Of a DNA stretch of 64,000 nucleotides, positions 8,570-17,700 are shown piece after piece (the stretch's first letter is position 1; each line of letters opens with the position of its first letter). The stretch spans positions 1 through 64,000 of the forward strand of contig CAZJRB010000024.1 in assembly GCA_964547995.1 (NCBI GenBank), in the 5' to 3' direction. The translations under genes and the position numbers were made by a program. The notes below the pieces were generated by a model. That model saw only the letters and a list, made by a program, of their open reading frames with translations, was not told the DNA's origin and made no database searches. This stretch comes from CAZJRB01 sp964547995. GTDB taxonomy: Bacteria > Planctomycetota > Planctomycetia > Pirellulales > Thermoguttaceae.

Positions 8570-10348
8570 TTATACCATCACGTCCTCGAATTCTTCGGCG
8601 AGCACCTTCAGCGCTTCTTCACCTTGCTCGCCGTCGACGACCACGTTCACGCGGACCTCGCTGGTGCTGATCATGTCGACGTTGATACCCGCGGCGGCCA
8701 ACGAGCGGAACATCCGGCTGGCCACGTCGGTATGGCTTTTCATGCCGACGCCGAAGACCGAGAGTTTCGCCACCTTGGGGCTATTGGTCGGCGGCGGGCA
8801 ATGAAGCGATTTGGCCAGCTCGCCGGTCAGCGCAAGGCATTTCTCCAGGTCGGTTTGCCGCACGGTGAACGAGATATTCGCGTGGCCCTGGTGACCGGTG
8901 CTCTGCACGATCATGTCGACTACGATACCCGCTTCGCCGATCTCGTCAAATACCCGGGCCGCCAGACCGGGAACGTCCTCCACGCCCGGCATCGTCACCC
9001 GGGCCTGTGAAGTGTCGAGCCAGACGTCTTCGATGAACAGGTTCTCCATGCTTTCGAGCCGGGCAACGAGATCGGCCGTGGCATCCTCCTCAAGCCTCTC
9101 GTGGGTCGTGGATCTGTCCGGATCGATGCGGGGCGGTTCTCGGTCAAGCCCGAACGCATCGTGGACCGCCCGCAACGCTTCCGGGGCGTACTTGCGCTCC
9201 ACCAGCACCGAGATCTTGATTTCGCTGGTGGTAATCATCATGATGTTAATCCCCTTTTCAGCCAGGGCTCGGAACATGGTTTGGGCAACGCCGGATTGTG
9301 TTGCCATACCGACGCCGACCACCGATATTTTCGAGACTTCGTCGTCGCAGTCGTGCCCTTCCGCTCCCAATTCACGAACGGCTTCCTCGACGGCCTTGAT
9401 GGTGGCCGGCAACTCGTCGCGCATTACGGTGAATGAGATGTCGGCGTGCCCTTCGGCCGCGATGTTCTGGACGATCATGTCCATACCGATGTTCCTCTCG
9501 GCGATCTTCGAGAAGACGGTCATCGCGGCTCCCGGACGGTCGGGAACGCCGGGCACCGTCACCCGGGCTTCCATTCTCGACATGGCGGCCCCGCAGACCG
9601 GCAATTCGCGCGATTCCGGCTGGTCGACGATCATCGTGCCCGGCGTGTCGCTGAAGCTGCTGCGGACGTGGACCGGAACGCCGAACTTCTTGGCGAACTC
9701 GATCGAGCGGTTGTGCATCACGCCGGCGCCGGCGCTGGCCAACTCGAGCATTTCGTCGTAGCTGATCCGGGTTACGCGGCGTGCCTCGGGCACAATCCGC
9801 GGGTCGGTCGTGTAAATGCCATCGACATCGGTGTAAATCTCGCAGGCGTCGGCGCCGAGGCCCGCTGCCAGGGCGACCGCCGTCGTGTCGCTGCCGCCGC
9901 GGCCGAGGGTCGTGATGTTGAACGCCTCGTCGATTCCCTGGAACCCCGCCGCGATGATGATCTTGCCCGCAGCGAGCGCTTCGCGCATCCGGTCGGTTTC
10001 GATCGAGTGGATGCGGGCCTTCATGTGCGCGCTGTCGGTCTTGATCCCGATCTGGGCGCCCGTCATGCTGATCGCTTTGTGTCCGAGCGAATCGATGGCC
10101 ATTGCCATCAGAGCCACGCTGACTTGTTCGCCGGTCGAAAGGAGCATGTCCATTTCCCGTGCGGGGGGCGATCCGGTGATTTGCCCGGCCAAATCGACGA
10201 GCGTATCGGTATTCTTGCCCATGGCCGAGACGACCATCACGACCTGGTTGCCTTCCCTTTGTGCCCGGATCGCCTTTCGCGCCGCCGCGAGGATCTTCTG
10301 GCTGTCGGCGACGCTCGTGCCGCCGAACTTTTGTACGATGATCGACAT
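8570..10348 (-). CDS. lysC: Aspartate kinase with duplicated ACT-domain pair
   Basis: A 592-residue aspartokinase, first step of the lysine/threonine/methionine pathway. The catalytic domain starts VQKFGGTSVAD and contains TLGRGGSDTTA. Two ACT pairs follow: one from about residue 270 (VPGVPDRPGAAMTVFSKIAE … VGVGMATQSGVA) and a second from about 440 (MPGVEDVPGLAARVF … FGVGMKSHTDVA). Typical enzymes of about 400 residues have one pair; the double set occurs in cyanobacteria and planctomycetes and implies altered allosteric control. It has a GGAGAG ribosome site. It is the last gene of a three-gene operon, 12 bp after the apgM-like gene. Confidence 0.95.
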   Translation of the reverse strand: MSIIVQKFGGTSVADSQKILAAARKAIRAQREGNQVVMVVSAMGKNTDTLVDLAGQITGSPPAREMDMLLSTGEQVSVALMAMAIDSLGHKAISMTGAQIGIKTDSAHMKARIHSIETDRMREALAAGKIIIAAGFQGIDEAFNITTLGRGGSDTTAVALAAGLGADACEIYTDVDGIYTTDPRIVPEARRVTRISYDEMLELASAGAGVMHNRSIEFAKKFGVPVHVRSSFSDTPGTMIVDQPESRELPVCGAAMSRMEARVTVPGVPDRPGAAMTVFSKIAERNIGMDMIVQNIAAEGHADISFTVMRDELPATIKAVEEAVRELGAEGHDCDDEVSKISVVGVGMATQSGVAQTMFRALAEKGINIMMITTSEIKISVLVERKYAPEALRAVHDAFGLDREPPRIDPDRSTTHERLEEDATADLVARLESMENLFIEDVWLDTSQARVTMPGVEDVPGLAARVFDEIGEAGIVVDMIVQSTGHQGHANISFTVRQTDLEKCLALTGELAKSLHCPPPTNSPKVAKLSVFGVGMKSHTDVASRMFRSLAAAGINVDMISTSEVRVNVVVDGEQGEEALKVLAEEFEDVMV

Positions 10349-10360
10349 GCTCTCTCCAGT

Positions 10361-11575
10361 CTATCTCGATGACTTGTTCCCGAGGAAATAGGACATCAAT
10401 TTCCATCCCTCTTCAAACACCGATTCCGACTTGCCGGCCGTCGGGTCGTCGTATGCCGTTGCCGCGTCCGGTTCAACCCCCGTGCCGGCAATTGCCCAGG
10501 GAACAAAACCGTGGGCGTGGGTCTTGGTGCGCAGCAGTGTCGGATGGTCCGGCGTGACCAGCAGCCGGTAGTCGCCACGGCTCTTTAAGGCTTCGTGTAC
10601 GGGGCCAACGATGTGGCGGTCGATTTCCTGGATCGCCTTGATCTTGACCGTCGCATCGCCTTCGTGCGATGCCTCGTCGGTCGCCTCGACGTGTACGAAA
10701 ACGAGATCGACGTCGTCGAGTGCCCCGATCGCATACCGGCCCTTGGCGGCGTAATCGGTGTCGGTGTAGCCGGTTGCGCCGGGAACGTCGATCCGACGCC
10801 AACCGATCAGGGCGGCCAACCCCCGCAGAAGATCGACCGCGGTGATCATTGCGCCCTGCGTGGCGTATTTTTCGGCAAAGGGCTGCAACTGCGGCGTGCG
10901 GCCGAGGCCCCAGAGCCAGACGTTCGTTGCCGGCAGCTTGCCCGCATCCCGCCGCTTGACGTTGACCGGATGATTAGCAAAAATCTCGACACTATCGCTC
11001 ATCAGCTTCACGATCATGTCACTGCCGGGCCCGCGGGGATAGTCGTCTACGACCGGCCTGTCCGTCAAGTCGTGCGGCGGCGTCGAGCGGGTATCGGGTG
11101 AGAACGGCGCCGGGCGGCCCTCGCCGTGATATATCAAGAGGTTCCGGTAGCTGATGCCCGGGCAGAATTCCAGCCGATCACCGCCCAATTCCCGCTGGGC
11201 CGACTCCAGCAACTCCCTTGCTTCCCGGGTCGAAATGTGCCCTGCCGTGAAATCCTTCATCGTCTGGTTCTCAATAGTAACCAGATTGCACCGCAGGGCC
11301 CAATCGTCCGGACCAAGTTCGATTCCTTGTGCCGCCGCTTCCAGGGGCGCCCGGCCGGTGAAATGCTCCAACGGGTTGTACCCGAGGAGGCTCAAGTTGG
11401 CGACGTCGGAGCCGGGTGGGAGCGAGTCGGGGACGTTACTCGAACGGCCGACCACGCCGGCGGCCGCCACCGCATCCATCGCCGGCGTCTCGGCCGCCTC
11501 GAGCGGCGTTCGGCCGTGGAGCGACTCTTGCGGTTCATCCGCGCAGCCGTCGGGAACGATGATGGCGTATTTCAT
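10361..11575 (-). CDS. apgM: ApgM-type cofactor-independent phosphoglycerate mutase family protein (possible homoserine kinase)
   Basis: A 404-residue protein of the archaeal-type cofactor-independent phosphoglycerate mutase family (alkaline phosphatase superfamily). It starts MKYAIIVPDGCADEP and has PGSDVANLSLLGYNP with the nucleophile-type Ser, then FVHVEATDEASHEGD and LVTPDHPT with metal ligands. It sits between hom and the aspartate kinase gene, 23 and 12 bp away, all co-oriented. In several bacteria lacking classical ThrB, members of this family act as homoserine kinase, and this context fits that role better than glycolysis. No strong ribosome site; the ATG at 11573-11575 is fixed by the conserved N-terminus. 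Confidence 0.85.
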   Translation of the reverse strand: MKYAIIVPDGCADEPQESLHGRTPLEAAETPAMDAVAAAGVVGRSSNVPDSLPPGSDVANLSLLGYNPLEHFTGRAPLEAAAQGIELGPDDWALRCNLVTIENQTMKDFTAGHISTREARELLESAQRELGGDRLEFCPGISYRNLLIYHGEGRPAPFSPDTRSTPPHDLTDRPVVDDYPRGPGSDMIVKLMSDSVEIFANHPVNVKRRDAGKLPATNVWLWGLGRTPQLQPFAEKYATQGAMITAVDLLRGLAALIGWRRIDVPGATGYTDTDYAAKGRYAIGALDDVDLVFVHVEATDEASHEGDATVKIKAIQEIDRHIVGPVHEALKSRGDYRLLVTPDHPTLLRTKTHAHGFVPWAIAGTGVEPDAATAYDDPTAGKSESVFEEGWKLMSYFLGNKSSR

Positions 11576-11598
11576 GGCGACGTGCGTGCGGTCCGCTG

Positions 11599-12897
11599 TT
11601 AGTCCCTCACCCTCATTCTCACACTTCCAGCGTGTACCGGCGGGAGAACGTTGATCTTTTCCATGGCTTCGATCATGTCTCCTTCGGCGGCAGCATGGGT
11701 CATGATCACCAGCGGAACCACGCCGTCTTCTTCGCCCGACTCGTGCTGAATAACCGAAGCGATCGAGATATGGTGCCCGCCGAGCACCCCGGTGATTTCC
11801 GAAAACACGCCCGGGCGGTCGTCCGCGTTGAAACGAAGGTAGAACCGGCTGACGGCGGCGGACGGCGACCGGAGCGCCACGGGGGCTTCGCGATCGTCCG
11901 ACCACAGGTCGAGCGTGCGGAAGGTGATCGCCATGCGGCCGACGACCGTGTCGATCAAATCGGCCACGACCGCCGACGCCGTTGGGTTCTGTCCGGCCCC
12001 CAGCCCGTGGAAGAAGATGCGGCCGACGGCATCGCCGACCACGCGGATCGCGTTGAAGGCGCCACGGACCTCGGCCAGCGGCGAACCCTGCCGAACCAAC
12101 GTTGGCGAGACGTGCAACTCCAGCCCGCCGTCGACCAGTTTGGCGACGGCGAGCAACTTGATTCGGTAACCCAACTCCTTCGCATAATACATGTCGGCCA
12201 CGTCGACGATGTCGATGCCGGTCCGCGCGATGCCGCGCCAGTTCACGCGGGCGCCGAACGCGAGATGGGCGAGGATCGCCAGCTTCTGCGCGGCATCGGT
12301 CCCGTCGACGTCCATCGTCGGATCCGCTTCCGCGTAGCCGCGCCGCTGGGCCTCGGCCACGGCGGCCGCATAGTCGGAGCCTTTCTCCTCCATCTGGCTG
12401 AGGATGAAATTGCTCGTACCGTTGAGAATGGCATGAATTTCGAGGATCTGATTTGCGGTGAGGCACTCGCTCATCGCGGCGATAATCGGGACCCCGCCCG
12501 CCACCGATGCCTCGAAGGCAATCGAACGCCCCAACTGCCGGGCGAGGTCGAACAACTCCGGTCCATGCTCGGCCAACAGGGCCTTGTTGGCGGTAACAAC
12601 GTCCTTTCCGGCCTCGAGGAGCTTGCACATGATCGTTCGGGCCGGTTCGCACCCCCCGATCAATTGGGCCACAGCCGTAATTTCCGGGTCGTTGATGATC
12701 TCGTCGAGCTTGTCCGTGAGCAAGTCTTCTGGAATTGCGACGTTTCGCTTCCGGGCAAGATCGGTATCGCACACCTTGACCAGTTCGACCGGCTTCCCCG
12801 CATGTCGGGTGATTCGGTCTTTCTGTTCGAGCAGCAGCCGGGCAACCCCCGAACCGATTGTCCCGAAACCGACGATGGCAATCTTGGCTGGCGTCAT
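11599..12897 (-). CDS. hom: Homoserine dehydrogenase
   Basis: A 432-residue homoserine dehydrogenase that reduces aspartate semialdehyde to homoserine with NAD(P)H. The Rossmann motif GFGTIGSG is at residues 10-17. The catalytic region includes LNGTSNFILSQM, and YAEADPTMDVDGTDAAQKL is the family signature. A C-terminal ACT domain (from about 350, DRPGVFSEITGVLGGHHISI) indicates threonine feedback control. It is the first gene of the operon hom-apgM-lysC on the minus strand. Confidence 0.96.
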   Translation of the reverse strand: MTPAKIAIVGFGTIGSGVARLLLEQKDRITRHAGKPVELVKVCDTDLARKRNVAIPEDLLTDKLDEIINDPEITAVAQLIGGCEPARTIMCKLLEAGKDVVTANKALLAEHGPELFDLARQLGRSIAFEASVAGGVPIIAAMSECLTANQILEIHAILNGTSNFILSQMEEKGSDYAAAVAEAQRRGYAEADPTMDVDGTDAAQKLAILAHLAFGARVNWRGIARTGIDIVDVADMYYAKELGYRIKLLAVAKLVDGGLELHVSPTLVRQGSPLAEVRGAFNAIRVVGDAVGRIFFHGLGAGQNPTASAVVADLIDTVVGRMAITFRTLDLWSDDREAPVALRSPSAAVSRFYLRFNADDRPGVFSEITGVLGGHHISIASVIQHESGEEDGVVPLVIMTHAAAEGDMIEAMEKINVLPPVHAGSVRMRVRD

Positions 12898-13432
12898 GGC
12901 GATTGGGTTGCTTCGGGTGAATGGGCACGGAACCCCTTATTCTATGGACGGGGTAGACGTGCGGCAAGTCCGATGGGTGATTGCGGCTGCACCGGAGATC
13001 GCTGCTGTCGGCAAGAGGGCTTCCCATGGGATTTCGTGCCGCCTCCCGTCGCCTCCCCGATCGGACGATCGGCGAACAGACCACATGCCCTTCTGATCCG
13101 GTGGCCGCGTGTTCAGCGTTGCACAAGACCCCGGTCATTCTTTTTGCCCCTACTTCGAGGGGCCAAGGCCGCAATTCCTGCGGGCTTTCCGCCGTTTTCC
13201 ACTCTTTTGGGTGGGCAGCTAGGCCCGTGTGCGGTTACCTGTTCCCAGAATCTTCCGGCCGCAAGATTTCCCGGACGTTTTTTGAAAAGGAAGTTCGCAT
13301 ATCCAAAGAGGTTGACAAACGGTGGGAAGTTGCACAACAATTTCTGCACGCATCGTACGAATTGGTTTCCGTCTCGTTGGGAACCCTGCGAATCGTTCGC
13401 ATTGTGGCCTTCTGATTGTTGAGGAGCAAACC
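12898..13432. other. Intergenic region between divergent genes
   Basis: A 535-bp stretch between hom (minus) and the Asp-rich gene (plus). Open frames here have no recognisable content. It probably carries the divergent promoters. A GAGGAG ribosome site stands just before 13433. Confidence 0.4.
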
Positions 13433-13711
13433 ATGTCACTGGAAATGGAACCCGGACACTTCTCACGGGGACAACCGATCCCGATTCCCGCGCACGACCC
13501 GTTCGACATACCGGCGCCTTTTGGCCCGTGCACCGCCCAGTTCGATGAGGAAGACGACTTCGACGAGTTTGACGACGACGATTTTGATGATGACTTCGAT
13601 GATGATTTCGAGGAGGATTTCGACGACGATTTCGCCGACGACGACCTCGACGACGAAGATCTAGACGATGATGACGATGATGATGGTGACGACGACACGG
13701 ATGAGCTTTAG
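13433..13711 (+). CDS. Small Asp-rich acidic protein
   Basis: A 92-residue protein whose second half is almost only Asp, Glu and Phe spacers (DDDFDDDFDDDFEEDF and similar), giving an extremely acidic, probably disordered tail. The first 40 residues are ordinary and Pro-rich (GQPIPIPAHDPFDIPAPFG). The ATG has a GAGGAG ribosome site. The stop is 15 bp before the ATG of the nucleoside phosphorylase gene, so the two are probably co-transcribed. Function unknown; acidic repeats can bind divalent cations or basic proteins. The repetitive codons could be prone to slippage. Confidence 0.65.
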   Translation: MSLEMEPGHFSRGQPIPIPAHDPFDIPAPFGPCTAQFDEEDDFDEFDDDDFDDDFDDDFEEDFDDDFADDDLDDEDLDDDDDDDGDDDTDEL

Positions 13712-13726
13712 TTGAGGGCCCCGACG

Positions 13727-14554
13727 ATGTTACAATTGGCAGCACAGATCGACCAGGCCGTCAACGTCGTTCGAGAACACTGGTCCGAATCCCCGAGGGC
13801 CGGCATCATCTTGGGCACGGGGCTCGGCAGTGTCGCCGAGCGAATCGGGTCGAAAATCGCGATCGACTACGCGACAATTCCGCACTTTCCCCAGTCGACC
13901 TCGATCAGCCACACCGGGCAGCTCGTTTGCGGGAAACTTGAAGGCTTGCCCGCCGTTGCCATGGAGGGTCGCTTCCATGCTTATGAGGGCTATACGTATC
14001 AGCAGATTACCTTTCCGGTCCGCGTGATGAGGGCCCTGGGGGCCGATCTGTTGATCGTCTCGAACGCCTGCGGTGGCATGAACCCTCAGTATGCCAAGGG
14101 TGACATCATGGTCATCGAGGACCACATCAACCTGATGAACGGCAATCCGTTGATCGGTATCAACGACGAGGGGCTGGGCCCCCGTTTCCCCGACATGATT
14201 GCCCCATACGATCCGGTGCTGGTCGATCGGGCATTGGAAATCGCCCGAAAAGAGAACTTCGTTGCCCATAAAGGTGTCTATGTGGCGGTGACCGGCCCGA
14301 ACCTGGAAACGCGGGCGGAATACCGATTCCTCCGGACGATCGGGGCCGACGTCGTGGGGATGTCGACCGTGCCGGAGGTTCTCGTGGCGGTCCACGCGGG
14401 TATGCGGGTGCTGGGACTCTCGATCGTTACGGACATGTCCTTGCCCGACGCACTCAAGCCGCTGGACATCGACGACATCCTCGCGACCGCCGCCGGGGCG
14501 GAACCGAAGCTGGGCAAGATTGTGCTCGGAGTCCTCGCCGCCGAGGCCGCATAA
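13727..14554 (+). CDS. Purine nucleoside phosphorylase (trimeric type)
   Basis: A 275-residue trimeric-type purine nucleoside phosphorylase. Motifs are GIILGTGLG, SHTGQL (phosphate site), RFHAYEGY, NACGGMNP, VTGPNLETRAEYR and GMSTVPEV. At the base-specificity position the family usually has Asn in a SLITN-like strand; here it reads SIVTDMS with Asp, as in methylthioadenosine phosphorylases. Recognition of 6-aminopurines in place of, or in addition to, 6-oxopurines is therefore possible. The ATG at 13727 is preferred over an upstream TTG (13712) because GAGGG lies eight bases before it. Confidence 0.92.
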   Translation: MLQLAAQIDQAVNVVREHWSESPRAGIILGTGLGSVAERIGSKIAIDYATIPHFPQSTSISHTGQLVCGKLEGLPAVAMEGRFHAYEGYTYQQITFPVRVMRALGADLLIVSNACGGMNPQYAKGDIMVIEDHINLMNGNPLIGINDEGLGPRFPDMIAPYDPVLVDRALEIARKENFVAHKGVYVAVTGPNLETRAEYRFLRTIGADVVGMSTVPEVLVAVHAGMRVLGLSIVTDMSLPDALKPLDIDDILATAAGAEPKLGKIVLGVLAAEAA

Positions 14555-14568
14555 AGCCGCCGCGGTTC

Positions 14569-14699
14569 TGTAGGGAACGGCCTCTGCGCCGTTCCGGGGA
14601 TTGGGTGGCGGGCGTTTGGAGATAGGCGTAGCTACGGTCGCCAGACCATGGGCAACGCAGACATCCACCCTCGGAACGCCACAGAGGGCGTTCCCTACA
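14569..14699. repeat. MITE-like palindromic element (TGTAGGGAACG family)
   Basis: A 131-bp non-coding element with 28-bp terminal inverted repeats (14569-14596 and 14672-14699) matching at 25 of 28 positions. It starts TGTAGGGAACGG and ends in the complement. It resembles the GTAGGGTGGGAC elements in design but not in sequence, so it is a separate family. It fills most of the spacer before ileS. Confidence 0.8.
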
Positions 14700-14774
14700 T
14701 GCCCCGATTGAAAGAAACCACCCAACGTGGTCTACTGGTAGTTTCGCCTTTGTACGCACGAGTTCACCTACATT

Positions 14775-17700
14775 ATGTTCAAGCCCGTTGAGAGTTCCGT
14801 TTCATTTCCCAAGCTCGAAGAAGCGATTGTCAGGTTCTGGAAAGAGGAGCAAATCTACGAGAAATCGCTGGGGGCCCGGGCGGATGCCACTGCATTTGTC
14901 TTCTATGAGGGTCCGCCGACGGCAAATGGTCTTCCCCATCCGGGGCATTGCCTGACCAGGGCCATCAAGGACCTTTTCCCCCGCTATAAGACCATGCGCG
15001 GTTACCTCTGCCAGAGGAAGGGTGGCTGGGACACCCATGGGTTGCCCGTCGAGGTCGAGGTCTGCAAGCAACTCGGCATCCACAGCAAGGAGGAAATCGA
15101 AGAGTACGGCGTCGAGCCGTTCATCCAGAAGTGCATCGAAAGCGTCTTCCGCTATACGCAAGAGTGGGAAGAGTTGACCGAGCGGCTCGGTTTCTGGATA
15201 CACCTCGACGAGGCCTACGTCACCTTCCACCAAGACTACGTCGAGAGCGTCTGGTGGGTGCTGAAGAACCTGTTCGACCGCGGGCTGCTCTACCAAGGCC
15301 ACAAGATCGTCTGGTGGTGGGCCCAGGGCGGAACTGCCTTAAGCAGCGGCGAAGTCGGCCAGGGGTATCGCGAGGTGGCCGACCCGAGCGTCTACGTCCG
15401 CTTCCCGCTGCTCGACCAGCCCGATACCGACTTGCTCGTGTGGACAACCACGCCGTGGACGCTTCCGAGCAACCAGTTCGCAGCGGTAGATCCCGACCTG
15501 GAATACGCGACCGTCACGGTCGAGGGCGAACTGCGGAAACTGATCATAGCCTCGGCGCTGGTGGAAGAAATTTCCCAGAAGGTGAAGAAGGAATTTACCG
15601 TCGAGTCGACTTGCCGGGGCAAGAACCTGATCGGCCGCCGGTACAAGCCCCCGTTCGACTACTACTACAAGGACCTTGGCGAGACGACGGGCACGTTGAA
15701 AGACGGCGCCGAAGAGCACATCGCCTGGCGGGTTGTCCCGGCCGATTTCGTCACGACCGACACGGGCACGGGCATCGTCCACCAGGCGCCGGCGTTCGGC
15801 GAAGTGGACTACGATCTGCTGCTCGACGAGCAGAAGCGCTACAAGGAAGGCGAAGGGCCTGAGTTGATCTGCGGCGTCGAGCCGAACGGAAATTTCAGCG
15901 AGGTCATCACCGACTATGCAGGCTGTTGGGTCAAGGACGCCGACAAGGATCTCTGCCGTCAAATGCGTGCCGAGGGTTCTTTGTTCCATTTGGAGCAGTA
16001 CCTGCACGACTATCCGTTCTGCTGGCGGGCGGAAGAGGACCCGTTGATCCAGTATCCCCGTCGAAGCTGGTTCATCCGCACGACCGAATTCAAGGAGAAG
16101 ATGCTCGCAAACAACCGGAAGATCAACTGGCTGCCGGAGCACATCCGTGACGGGCGTTTCGGAAATTTCCTCGAGACGAACGTCGATTGGGCCCTCTCCC
16201 GCGAGCGCTACTGGGGTACCCCGCTGCCGATCTGGGTCTGCGAGGAAACCGGCCACATGGAAGCGATCGCCAACTACGAGGAGCTGCTGGCAAAGCCGGG
16301 TGTCGCCGGAACCGAGGTCTGGGAAAATGCCAAGAAGGCAAAACCCGATCTGCCCGACCACCTGAGGGTCCACAAACCGTACATTGACGCGGTGACGTAC
16401 GATTCGCCCAAGGCGAAAGGGGCCCGGATGCGCCGCGTCAGCGAGGTGATCGATTGCTGGTTTGACTCCGGGGCGATGCCGATCGCCCAGTGGGGATACC
16501 CGGCAACCGACGGCTCGGCTCCCCGGTTCGATGACCAGTTCCCCGCCGACTTCATCAGTGAGGCCCTCGACCAGACCCGCGGCTGGTTCTACAGCTTGCT
16601 GGCGATCAGCACGCTGTTGTTCAGTGAGGACGCCCAGGAGGACGGCGACGCGGCAACCAAGCCGGTCGACTATCCCCATCCCTTCCGCAACTGCATCGTG
16701 CTCGGGTTGATGTTGACCGAGTGGTGGGAGAGCCCCAACGGCAAGCAGCGTTTTCTGGACGAGGCGGAAGCTCGGAAAGCGTGCGGAGAGAAATACTCGC
16801 GGAAAGTCGGCAAGATGTCGAAGCAGCTTCGCAACTATCCCGCGCCGCAGGAAATCTTCGACACCCACGGCGCCGACGCCTTGCGGTGGTTCTTTTTTGC
16901 CGGCCAGCCGCCGTGGAACTCGATCATCTACAGCGACCGGGCAATCAGGGAGAGCATCCCCGAGTTTTTGTTGACGTTGTGGAACTGCTACAGCTTTTTC
17001 GTGATTTATGCCAATATCGACAAGTTCGATCCGGCGGCGGCCATCAGCGGCGATCCCGGGCAACTCGGCGCCGACGTGCTGGCGACCGCCAAGGGTTTCC
17101 GGCCGATCGCCCAACGGGCACAAGTCGACCGGTGGGTCCTCAGCGAGCTGAACCAGACGGCCGCCGCCGTCGTCGAGCGCATGGACGCGTACGACAACTA
17201 CGGCGCCTGTGTACGGTTAAACGAGTTCGTCGACGGGTTGAGCAACTGGTACGTCCGCCGCAGCCGTGATCGGTTCTGGAGTTCCGAGGCGTCGGCCGAC
17301 AAGGGCGACGCCTATTGGACGCTCTACGAGTGCCTGTTGACCACGTGCAAGCTGATTGCCCCGTTTGTGCCCTTCCTTGCGGAGGAGATGTGGCGGAACC
17401 TGGCCGTGTCGGCATTCGGCGGCAAGACGGTGGAAAGCGTACACCTGTGCGACTACCCGACCGGCGACCCGGCGGTCGTCGATGAATTGCTGTCGGAACA
17501 GATGGCGTTGGGGCGGGAAATCGTCTCGCTGGGGCGGAGCGCCCGAATGAGTGCGAAGCTGAAAGTCCGCCAGCCGCTATCCCAGGTCGAGGTTGTTCTG
17601 GCTGACGATAAACACGTCGACTGGCTGAAAGAGCACGTGGCCATTGCCTGCAACGAGTTGAATGTCAAGAAGATCGAGTTCGCGCAGAAGGCCGACCGGT

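Noticed and set aside
11576..13174. N-terminal extension of the apgM frame across hom
   Set aside because: It overlaps the whole hom gene in another frame; the conserved family N-terminus begins at 11575.
13219..13698. Ser-rich 159-residue frame opposite the Asp-rich gene
   Set aside because: It is the antisense of GAC/GAT repeats and has no ribosome site.
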